From Rutpela maculata (taxonomy: Eukaryota > Arthropoda > Insecta > Coleoptera > Cerambycidae): a stretch of 64,000 nucleotides of DNA. The translations under genes were made by a program, and so were the position numbers. This document shows, piece by piece, positions 22,775-31,949 of this stretch. A model generated the notes under the pieces. The model had not been told where the DNA came from. It did no database searches and saw nothing but the letters and a program-made list of their open reading frames with translations. The DNA lies in the NCBI GenBank assembly GCA_936432065.2, contig OW386291.2, forward strand, positions 101,807,823 to 101,871,822. Reading direction: 5' to 3'. Within the stretch, counting starts at the first letter, position 1; the number at the start of each line of letters is the position of its first letter.

Positions 22775-23332
22775 TTGAAACTTTATGAATTTTGTCCAAT
22801 ATATTACAATTTTAACTGTTATATTACTGAAGTATTACAAGACATCGTGCAAAGTTTTAATAATGAAAAAGCTAGTCATGTAGAAATTGTAGACGTAGGA
22901 GAGCGATTTGTTCTAGCTTTATACAACTCTACCTCCGCAAAAAAAAGTCTAGATGTATACAGATTCATGACTTTTAACAAACTTGTTGGTAAAGCGAACA
23001 ATACTGTAATATTATCAAAACTACCAACAACTTCTGCTGCTGCTCGGCAGCACTCATATCGTGTTTTTTACCGAATTCAAACATGGAAAAACGTTGCGCT
23101 AGAAGCTACTGATTGGGGATGGAAAAAAGTTGGCGGTATATTAACCCGAACTATGACAACAAAAGAACCGGCTCCCGAATCTGTTATAACACTAATTTCT
23201 TGTTCATGCAAATTAAGGTGCGAAAACAGGTGCAGTTGCAGAAGAGTAGGCTTACGTTGCTCCACAATGTGTTACCATTACCACGGACAAACATGCATGA
23301 ATGTCGAGTCTATGGAAGACGATGAAGATTAA
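22775..23332 (+). CDS. C-terminal remnant of a PIN/XPG-like, Cys-rich multicopy protein
   Basis: A 185-codon open frame. Residues 38-66 read like the family's AGERFLLALY...LDELRY segment (here VDVGERFVLALYN and SLDVYRF). Residues 83-104 hold the hallmark LPTTSAAARQHSYRVFY. Residues 113-120 hold the W-G-W region (TDWGWKKV). Residues 143-174 form a cysteine cluster, CSC...C...CSC......C...C.......C, eight Cys in all. An acidic tail ends the protein. I recall this arrangement at the C terminus of a large animal family whose N-terminal part resembles PIN/XPG nucleases. Here that nuclease half is absent and the first 30 residues look fortuitous, so the copy is a deletion derivative. The Cys cluster could bind zinc or DNA. 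It lies at the centre of an inverted-repeat element and a second member sits at 25586-26404. The start codon is uncertain; no promoter was identified. Confidence 0.7.
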   Translation: MKLYEFCPIYYNFNCYITEVLQDIVQSFNNEKASHVEIVDVGERFVLALYNSTSAKKSLDVYRFMTFNKLVGKANNTVILSKLPTTSAAARQHSYRVFYRIQTWKNVALEATDWGWKKVGGILTRTMTTKEPAPESVITLISCSCKLRCENRCSCRRVGLRCSTMCYHYHGQTCMNVESMEDDED

Positions 23333-24485
23333 TTAACGTAGGTAACCTTTTGATAATTATTGAATTCGGCCTACAGAGGACACCACACGCCAAGTACTAG
23401 GGTGGCGTGGAAACAAGTACACTATACAATATTCTCGCTTCTTTAAAAATCGCGTTATTTTATAGAGGTGAGAGGGTGGAAGTGGTACATTTATTATAAT
23501 TTTAGGTGGAGTTTAGTAAAGATTACAATTTATTGTGTTGACCAACCAAATTTTAGGAAAAAAGAGTAGAGACGTTTTTATAGAGAATTTTATAAGGAAT
23601 AATTGATCAAAAAGTGATCCGATCCCGAGATAATTTAGAAAACCTCAAAATGGGGGGTGGAAATGGCGTCCTAGGGGATGAAGCACACTATTTAGGGGTG
23701 GGAACTTTTCGGTTTAGTAATTCTTATGCTATCCTTAACATTTCTACCAATTTTCAAAACTTTATGAATTTTGTCCGATATAAATCGTTATATTACTGAA
23801 CTAGAAGTCCATAGTATCATCGGTAGTTTAATTAAATTAAATATTCTTTCTTTACTAGATATTTTTAGTGCTAATCTCGGCGCTAATGTTTTTACAACAC
23901 TGACGTCCTTTATATAAGAATTGATATGTAATTCTTCAAGATAAACATTCTATTTCAATATTTTTACGCTCTAATTCCCTCCTAATACCTTTTATTTCCT
24001 CTTAATTCCCTTCTAATACCTCGTAATAATATTTATTTCCTCAAAATTCCCCTGTAATTCCCTTAATACCTAATAATTCCTTCCGAAATACCTTCAATTC
24101 CTTTCTAATTCCTCCGATTTGTACACTATTTCCCCTCAGCGGTTGCCCCCTCGCATATATTAATATTTTTTAATACCTATATTTTAATTATAAATTTCGA
24201 AGTCCGAAAAAATTATATCGTTTTTTTTATACTTCAGCTTACATCTCGAGAATCAAGTGAGATAACAAAAAGTCATTGAATATCTTATAGAAAATTAAAT
24301 TGCCAACGTAAATGCTCATATGCATTTTTTGAATAAATGAAATAGTTAAAAAGATATCGTGGATTAATTGTATAATCGGAGAATGGAGTGTATCTTCAAA
24401 ATTAAGCGTGATATCAATACGTTTTATTCTTTTTTTTTTGTTTAAAATCACTTCCAAAATATAAAAAAACACACAAAATCATAGA

Positions 24486-24780
24486 AAAACTATTAACATG
24501 AGAAAAACTAGACAACAGACAATGCTAAAAAAGGGAAAAGTCGCGTATGAGCCTAACAAGGACGAAAACCAAAAAGAAAAGAAACATGAACAGTTAAAAA
24601 AAATGAACGCAACAGATAAACCAATGTATACGACACTAAAAGAAGAATTGACAAGAAAAGAGAGGTACAGAGAAGCCATGACGAAGAAAATTCTTCGAAA
24701 ACATGTGGAAACACTTCCAGTAGAATAACGATGAAACCAAACCTTCACAAGAAACAAAAATATGCACACGAGAAAATATA
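24486..24780 (+). pseudogene. LINE linker fragment, same family as the LINE at 42.7 kb
   Basis: The plus strand encodes YEPNKDENQKEKKHEQLKKM and then ERYREAMTKKILRKHVETLP. The LINE at 42675-45158 has the same words just upstream of its RT (YEPDKKKKKKYEQLKKM, then RREITMRKNADHSSKT and, in another frame, NIETLPTGQR). The similarity ends near 24780 with acacgagaaaatatat, matching 43187-43202. It abuts the outer edge of the 3.2-kb inverted-repeat element and fills the gap to the next one. It contains no RT block, so it is a short internal fragment. Confidence 0.75.
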
Positions 24781-24782
24781 TG

Positions 24783-25130
24783 TCGGGTGGCTCAGCAGCT
24801 CTTGTAACTTTTGAATGGGCGAATGGATTTTCTTCAAATCTGGTGTAGTGATATGGGACGAAATTTCCAATTATATGATCTAAAAAACCAAAATGGTTGA
24901 ATTTCGGTTTCGATGCAGTTCACATCAAAATAAATTTTTTAAATGGGACAACCTGCATATTTTTGCATATTTGGATCCTGGTCGCCAAAATTTTATGAAC
25001 TGACCCTCAAATATTATGTTGATATTCAAAAAAATTTAGGTTTTTTTAATTTTTAGATTATTATCGTAAACAATCGATTATATCAAAGTATTTCTTTTTT
25101 TTTATTATAAAAGTACAAAAAGAAGGTAGA
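24783..25130. repeat. Short repeat, copy 2, and AT-rich spacer
   Basis: 24783-24920 repeats 22186-22345. The rest, to the edge of the next inverted-repeat element, includes aaatgggacaacctgcatat followed by tttttgcatatttgg. A similar phrase appears at 59553-59586 (aaatggaaccccctgtatat then ttttacatatttgg), suggesting a third, diverged relative. Noncoding. Confidence 0.6.
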
Positions 25131-25134
25131 CATT

Positions 25135-26862
25135 ACAGTGCAAGAAAAATAAGCCTAAAAGTATGTGAACCTTGAAAAAATTAGTACAAGCAAGAAATTT
25201 GGTGGAGATGTTGCAGTTATCATCTTATTGAATATACTAAAAGTCCCCTAAAATCTAAATTGTGCTACGTCCGCCATATTGAAAAATGGTGGCCCATTTT
25301 CAGATTTTTGTATATAAATCCTTTACCGTTGCAGATAGGAAAAAAGTTTCAAATAAAAAATGTAGGCAATAATAAAACAAACAATTTTTGATATTAACAT
25401 TTTTTTCTCTAAATCGAACGGTTTCTGCGAGATCATAATTCGAAGAAATAGCATAGTATTATTGCTATGAACACACAACAGTTATTCAACCGAATTGTGT
25501 GTGTAGTTAAAGGAACAAAGGAGCTAAAAAATGTTTCAAATATGAACTCGAACCTTCTCCTACTTCTCTTTTCAATGAGGTTGGTATGAGGAAAGGCAAG
25601 AAATCATCACTTTACGTCCTAGATGAGGGACATATTTTTCACAGTATTGTCTGGCTCACGCCCGCAATTTATCAAGACATCATTAACAATTACACCTCAC
25701 ACATCATAGCCGGTATGGTGGTAATTGTATTGTGGTATTTGATGGTTATCCTGTATACCAAACAACGAAGGGGAACGAACAAGAAAGAAGAGCGGCAGCA
25801 GATATAAACATAAGTGAGAATACTTTGAATACTATCACCACAACTACGCAAAGGGGATTTCTTGCAAACAATGCAAATAAAAAACTTCTTATAAAATATC
25901 TACGGAGATGCTGTATCCCAAGATCACATTGCAGCTGCAGGGGAAAAATTTCTGCTTGCCTTTTATGGGGCAATAAAGTCCCAGGCGCTTGATGAGTTTA
26001 GATATTTTTCATATAATCGTCTGATCAGTAAGCAGCAATTATATTCCAAATTTAACTTGGCAGTGTTGCCTCCTACAAGTGCAGCAGCTGCCAATCACTC
26101 ATATCGCACATACCTCCAAGTCCAGCAGTGGATGGGTAATAATAATTTAAAGCTGACTGCTTGGGATTGGCAGTTAAGCCATGGTGCTTTGGAATCAGTT
26201 TTAACATGTTTAAATCTAGCCCCTCGCAATTTACTGAAGCTCATATTCCGTGGTTGCAAATCGGGATGCACAAAACATTATAAGTGCTCATCAGCAGGGT
26301 TAAATTGTTCTGCCATTTGTGGATATTGCCAGGGATTATCTTGCAGCAACTCATACGATTTGTTACCTGACGACGACATTGATAATGACGAACTAATGTT
26401 ATAATGTATTTTCGTATTTTATTCTATTTGTTATAGGCTTCAAAATTACAGTAGATTTTTCTTCTGTAATGGTAATATACCTAAAAAATGTTTTACTTAC
26501 AACCTATAAACACACATTTTACAGTGTATTTTGTACACAATTGGGATTTTTGAAAATTCAGTAACATTCTGCACCTCCAAATTTAAAAATCCGTTCGATT
26601 TAGAGAAAAATGTTAATACCAAAAATTGTTTGTTTTATTATTGCCTACATTTTCTGTTTGAAACTTTTTTTCCTATCTGCAACGGTAAAGGATTTATATA
26701 CAAAAATCTGAAAATGAGCCGCCATTTTTTAATAGGGCGGGCGAAGCACAACTTCGATTTTAGGGGACTTTTAGTATATTCATTAGAATGGCAAGTGGAA
26801 CATCTCCACCAAATTCCTTGCTGGTACTAATTTTTTCGAGGTCAAAATTTATTTTGCACTAT
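25135..26862. mobile_element. 1.7-kb long-inverted-repeat element carrying the same gene family
   Basis: The left arm 25136-25420 and right arm 26575-26861 are inverted copies of about 285 bp. Paired words include cagtgcaa, gaaaaaattagtac, aatttggtggagatgtt, aatatactaaaagtcccct, atttttgtatataaatcctt, ttgcagataggaaaaaa and aatcgaacgg. The arm sequence differs from that of the neighbouring 3.2-kb element. Between the arms lies a frame-broken member of the same PIN/XPG-like, Cys-rich family (25586-26404). No DDE transposase is visible. Two unrelated arms enclosing one gene family suggests that the gene belongs to the elements and was not captured once by chance. Confidence 0.8.
25586..26404 (+). 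pseudogene. PIN/XPG-like, Cys-rich family member with deleted nuclease core
   Basis: Three frames must be joined. 25586-25725 reads KGKKSSLYVLDEGHIFHSIVW. A second frame from about 25715 gives GGNCIVVFDGYP, TKGNEQERRAAADI and LANNANKKLLIKYL. A third from about 25908 to the stop at 26402-26404 gives AAAGEKFLLAFYGA, DEFRYFSYN, LPPTSAAAANHSYRTYLQVQ, WDWQL and a cysteine cluster (GCKSGC...C......C...C..C....C). The VVFDGY...TK..E..RR segment resembles the N-terminal part of PIN/XPG-like nucleases. The acidic core blocks that should follow LIKYL are missing, so the catalytic centre has been deleted. One Cys of the usual CxC is replaced by Tyr. The protein ends in an acidic DDDIDNDE tail. With two frameshifts and a deletion, this copy is inactive. 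Confidence 0.7.
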
Positions 26863-28460
26863 TATGCATATCGTTTTTTTCGTAATTTAAAGATCTAATT
26901 TGTGTGGTTGTGTAATTTAATAAAACTGCTAATATGATATGCATGACAGTTTAGTAGCTATTTGCATATTAAGAGCGGAAAGTCCTTCCACAATGGCACA
27001 TTGTGCTCGAATTACACACATGATTTTATCTACAATCATTTGAAAATAGCAAAATGAAAATAATAATTAAGTTGAATTTAGGCTGGAGATAATAATTTGC
27101 ATATGTGATTAAAATAAATAGACGAACAAACCACAATCTCTGTAAATTTATTTCAGTTTTATTAATTATTACAAAGTTCGTATTTTCTTACAAATAAATT
27201 AGATAATTAATTGTAACTCTTACTTAACAACAGTTTTAGAGCATTATTCTTTCATAAAAATACATTGTCAATTTTCCGACCAAACTTGTGTAAGGACAGA
27301 TGCACACGAGCAAGCGTTAAAGTACTTGGAAGACGAGCGATAAAGCGATACTATTCATAACTCCTCGGTAAATGTCAACTTTACGTTTTTAAATGTAAAT
27401 AAGGAAGCCCACATTATATGTCGACTCTAGATGAAATAATTTATTTCTAATTTAAAAAAAAAATGAAATTTTTCTTGCAGCAGAATAAAAACTTAATTGC
27501 ATCCTAATAAAGCCAAATTAACGCTAAATCTCCAAATCCATTCTGTTGGTAAAATTAGTTCAATCACTAATCTTTGTTGGCTTTAGGCGCATTTAATCAT
27601 TAAACGATGTAAATGGTTGTGCAATTTGTAAGGTCAAAATGTTTAACGGTGGTGGCTGAAAGACAATGTGTGGCTACCACGTGACCCCAACGCATGTATT
27701 GTCTATTGTTGCCATGCAATCAGCCTGAGTGGCGGTCAGGTCCGGGTTGGCGGCCAACCTGGTACACCACAAAGAAGGATATTCTCTACACTGCTATTGT
27801 TTGACCGCCTCCTTGCACACGTCCTCGACTGTTCTTTCCAACTAATGGAAAGATGGAGTTGTAAGTTTACCTTTTAGTTAATTAATTTTCCTGATTAATT
27901 TAAGTTGATTGATTTCGGGTGCGCCCGATTTGAAACACTTGGAAAATTGGGGGAAGTTGAAACTTTAGACGACTGAAACTGTATAAACACCGAGAAAAGA
28001 TCTAAAGTAATCCATATTATCAGAAGTTTTAATTGGGGCCATAGGCGGCACCGGAAGCTAGAAGCAGACTTGCAAATAATAATATAAACATCCAAATACC
28101 TATTATTTGTAAAGAGCATACTAAAAATTGAATAATAGTTAGGATTTAGAATATTCTGCATTTCAAAAATATCTTTTATTTCTGCTTACACAATTATGAA
28201 AAAATATTATTTTGGGTATTCAGCAAATAACTTTCAAAAGAAAAACATCCGTTCTTTCCTCATTCTTACAATAGGAACAATTTCATGTCCCTAAGTTGCA
28301 ATGTCAAACCGCGTGCCTTTTATTATACTAGCGCGTTACTGAGAATTTTTTCTTCATAAAACATATAAGAATAATATTGGGCTTATTTGATAATCTGTAC
28401 TGAATACATAGGATAGCATAGTTTCATTTAACTACATAAATCCATTTAATTTCAAAGCAA
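26863..28460. other. No gene established; GC-richer patch at 27640-27870
   Basis: Mostly AT-rich. At 27640-27870 the composition is balanced and a 69-codon frame (27668-27877) ends at a donor-like gttgtaagt. The word ggttggcggccaacc at 27745 can form a small hairpin. I found no family similarity, so this may be a conserved noncoding element, a noncoding RNA exon or chance. Confidence 0.4.
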
Positions 28461-29200
28461 AAGAGTGACCGCAAAATTCGCCTATTTTTGCATAGTGGAT
28501 AACGAGCCAAGGGAAAGAGCAAAATAAATCCTATAGGGCGCAAATCAAACTTTGAGCATATTTTTTAATTTTTTTGAAAAAATGCAAAAATCACCCCTAT
28601 TCAAGGGTAGAAAAATATTTAAAAAAGGCAGTATATAATGAATATTTAAAAAAATAAAACAACTGATATTACTCAGATTTTATATTATATGAATTACTTA
28701 CGGATTATATATAATTCTGTGGTGTATTTGTAAGAGTTTAGGAAATTGTCCTACAACCCTCCAACCCTTTGTAATAATTAAAATACCAACCCCAGAAAAT
28801 GAAAAAATTTATGTCCTACCCACATGATACAATCGTCATGGGATTTTCACTAAAATTATTGTTATGGGAAATTGAGCTACCACCCTCCTACCCCTTGTAA
28901 TAATAAGAAAACCACCCCCCGAAAATCGATATGATATAATCTGTAAATAATTCATACAATATAAAATCCGAGTAATAACAGTTGTTTTATTTTTAAAAAT
29001 ATTCATTATAGCCTTTTTAAAATGTTTTCTACCCTTAAATAGGGGAGATTTTTTTTTTCAAAAAAGTAAAAAATATGCTCACCTTAAAATTTCTCAAAGT
29101 TTAATTTGAGCTCTATAGGATTTATTTTGCTCTTCCCCTTGGCCCACTATCTACTATGCAAAAACAGGCGAATTTTAGGCCTTTTTTGCGGTCACTCTTT
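28461..29200. mobile_element. 740-bp palindromic element, noncoding
   Basis: The arms 28461-28730 and 28930-29200 are inverted copies. Paired words include agagtgaccgcaaaa, ttttgcatagtggata, gcaaaataaatcctata, ggtagaaaa, aacaactg(a/t)tattactc and attttatattatatgaatta. The outer ends start AGAGTGACCGC. The spacer holds two direct copies of a 59-bp unit at 28741-28799 and 28868-28926 (gaaattg..ctac.accctcc). No protein motif. A nonautonomous foldback-type element is the best reading. Confidence 0.8.
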
Positions 29201-31384
29201 GAAGTTTACTTCATCGTTAGCGTGGATATTTTTAGATTAGCGTGGATTCTTTTGTCAACAACGCTAATGATACAATATACACGCCAACGGTATTTAACGT
29301 TTATTTTAGAATTACACATTTTCTATATGCTCAAGCAAGAGCCAAATTCTGAAGAAGTTGCCGAAATAGAAATGATGTTGTTTATTTTTGTATTAGTACT
29401 TGAATATGTTTTTACTTTGAATATAAATACTTAAAACAGTACACTTGTCAGTTAATCATTAGCATGTTATTTTGGTCATTGGCGTGAATATGAATTTTTA
29501 AAATACTCAAAAATAAAATGTTTAGCTCTACAAATCATCACATCCTACTCTACGACCTTTATAGAGAATAACCCATATACTGTTGATGCAAGTCTGATCA
29601 AGTAGATGCAAGTCTGGTACCAACAAGAAATACCCCATTTCGAGACATCTTATCAACTTCTTTCATACAGATAATACACAATATTTTGTTTTTTACAAAA
29701 GACCTGTTAATTAAGGACAATAAAACAAATTGTGTTTTAGACGAAAAATGTCCATAGTCACTTAAATTTCAGACGACATGAAGATTTCATCAGGAATACG
29801 CATTATTAGGAACCGTCGTTGGTAAAGTACCTGTACGAGCCTAACGCATTTTCCCTGGCCGCACCATAACAAAGAACAATGTTTGTAAAATTTGTCATTA
29901 CTACAAGCGTAAAAAACAATTATTACAGTTACTACTACGTACTCTTAACGACCAGTACGTATTTCAACAGCTGTAAACGATACACCTGCTGTTACAATAT
30001 CTGTTGGATTTCTTCTGGCGATTTGACACCGGTGCGGAGACGCGATGAGAATATACTTCAAGGTCACGGTTAAACGAGGAAAAATCGTATTATCAGTGTA
30101 TTCGGTATTTGCTTGCAATATTTAAAATTTATTTTCTCAATTATTTTTGGGCATTTTGAAAAATAAATATTTTTGCATATATCAGAAAGATGTGAGTATT
30201 CACAGATCTGAATATATAGATGTATTTAAAAAACATCCTGTATATAAACACCTAATATTTTATGGATTATCTAGTATGAAACGAGTGGCGCGGCGCGCAA
30301 GCTTGATTCGCCTTGACCGTTGTTTTTTTTTCGACACCGGTTCAACCCTTCTTAAATAATAATTTTCAAAATAAAGATGTCTAAGCCAAAAAAGTAGTCG
30401 GTTCTTGTTTCGTGACTTTATCTGGATTTTGGGTTTATTCAGATAACAAGTCACTCATTAGACTTCGTATATAACCTCCTTCCAGTCAATTTAGCAGCAG
30501 GAACACAACAAAATTCAGCTCTTGAAAAACTATATTGCTAATGAACTTATTATTTATAAAGTTATCATGATATGAATTTCAGTATACATACACTTGGCAT
30601 CCCCACTTTCTTCAAAAGAAACAGTCAGTATCTAATACTTTAAAAGTTTCAAATGATATTCCAAATTAATTTATTTCCTACTTCTCCGTTTGATTGAAAA
30701 AATCTTCAAATAATAAAATTCAGCATAGTATTGCACCTTTATGTACGAGAAAAACATTTAATTGATTTAATTAATTCAAAACCACGGCTTCCTACATTAA
30801 CTCTGTCGAAATATCGATTCTTATTTACTTCAAGTTTGTTTATTTTCCATAAAATGTTGGTTATTATGATATAATTCCAGTTTATTTAATAAAGCGTCAT
30901 TTAGTTGGCTACACAAGTACCCACTTAACACACGAAACGTGGTTTCATGTCGAAACAAATGTTTAGTAATTATGTTTTTAGCGTCGACGACAAAACGATT
31001 TGTAGATGTTGATCCGCACTCCGATATGAACGAGCACGGTTGTTAAATTACAAGAGCACGCGATTCGTTTGTATAGTATTTATTAAATATGAATTTTATT
31101 AATAACGCTGTTTCGTATCAGATGACAACAATAAACTCTCTTGAAACTCTGTCAGGGTAAATACGGATTGAGTTGGTCGATTCTACAGAATTTCCTCGCG
31201 TATTTCGTTCGAAATTTATGTAAATTCTTGCAGGATTTTTAGTACTGCAGACACCAGTCGTTAATTCTATTATCTAACCCAACAACTATAGTTTATTAAA
31301 ACATCTATTAACAAATTTCTAGAACAACCAACTGCGACTTACTAATTGTCTTTACAACTCCCACTAAAAATTCCACGTTTATGA
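29201..31384. other. No gene seen
   Basis: About 2.2 kb without recognisable coding, RNA genes or long repeats. Short open frames at 29156-29434, 29879-30073 and 30147-30454 have no motifs and partly overlap on opposite strands. Confidence 0.5.
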
Positions 31385-31625
31385 TTTTATATTGTATTTG
31401 ATTTACATGCTCCGATCACGTCGCCGTGGCTAACTGATACTCTGAGAACCATGATGAAATTACGCGACAGGGCCCTAATTAAATACAAAGCTACAAGAAA
31501 TCTACAACATTGGAATTACTATAAAAATCTCCGCAATGAGGTTAATTATGTGATCCAACCTTCTCAGGACCTTATTGGGTAACTTAGGAAAATATTAGGA
31601 GACAATATTTTTATAGGTTATTATA
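31385..31625 (+). pseudogene. LINE linker fragment upstream of an RT
   Basis: The plus strand reads SPWLTDTLRTMMKLRDRALI, KYKATRNLQHWNYYKNLRNE and VNYVIQ. This strongly resembles the stretch between endonuclease and RT in jockey-type LINEs, usually PW(I/L)T..(I/L)..LM..RD.A...YK...N...W..YK..RN.V. The frame ends at a TAA near 31581, after which only weak matches follow. No RT is attached, so it is an isolated fragment. Confidence 0.75.
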
Positions 31626-31949
31626 GATTTCATACACGATTTTATAAATAATTTTACATTAAATAGCTATATGTAGAACGCCTCCTTTCTGAAAAACAAT
31701 TTGCTGAAGGAGGTTGAATACAACTATATTTCTACTAAACCGTGTAATATGTCTATCAGTTTTAGTGTATGACATTAGAAATTCCAAATATAGAAAATAT
31801 AGATTTGCTAAAATTCTAGTTAATTTTAACGTAGCCAATGATCAAATTTTCCAAATTAGGTACATATTCCTTTCATTTTATCTTTCTTTGATTTCATTAT
31901 ACGCAACTCAATAAACCAAAATCTATTTACAGAATGTACATGAAAATTG
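31626..31949. other. No gene seen
   Basis: Short AT-rich interval between two LINE remnants. The 66-codon frame at 31714-31914 has no recognisable motif. Confidence 0.45.

Larger units (their letters stand above)
21303..24485. mobile_element. 3.2-kb long-inverted-repeat element carrying a nuclease-family gene
   Basis: The outer arms, 21303-21590 and 24192-24485, are inverted copies of about 285 bp. Examples: gattttgtgtttttttatat pairs with atataaaaaaacacacaaaa; actccattctccgatta and gattctcgagatgtaagctg both recur inverted. Inner blocks are also inverted: 21730-21765 with 24135-24170 (gagggggcaaccgct), 21880-21990 with 23555-23645, and 22020-22180 with 23425-23550. The block 22610-22820 is a direct repeat of 23560-23800. 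The centre holds the open frame 22775-23332. Degenerate aattcc/aatacc tracts lie inside both arms but in the same orientation. This is a foldback or long-TIR DNA transposon, partly scrambled. No DDE transposase was recognised, so mobilisation in trans is likely. Confidence 0.8.

Noticed and set aside
24479..24769. 96-codon minus-strand frame with hydrophobic stretches
   Set aside because: It is the antisense shadow of a Lys/Glu-rich LINE linker, which reads as Phe/Leu/Ser-rich on the opposite strand. The same holds for the minus-strand frames across 42689-44960.
27668..27877. 69-codon frame ending at a splice-donor-like sequence
   Set aside because: No family similarity and no matching acceptor or second exon could be identified; kept only as a possible noncoding element.
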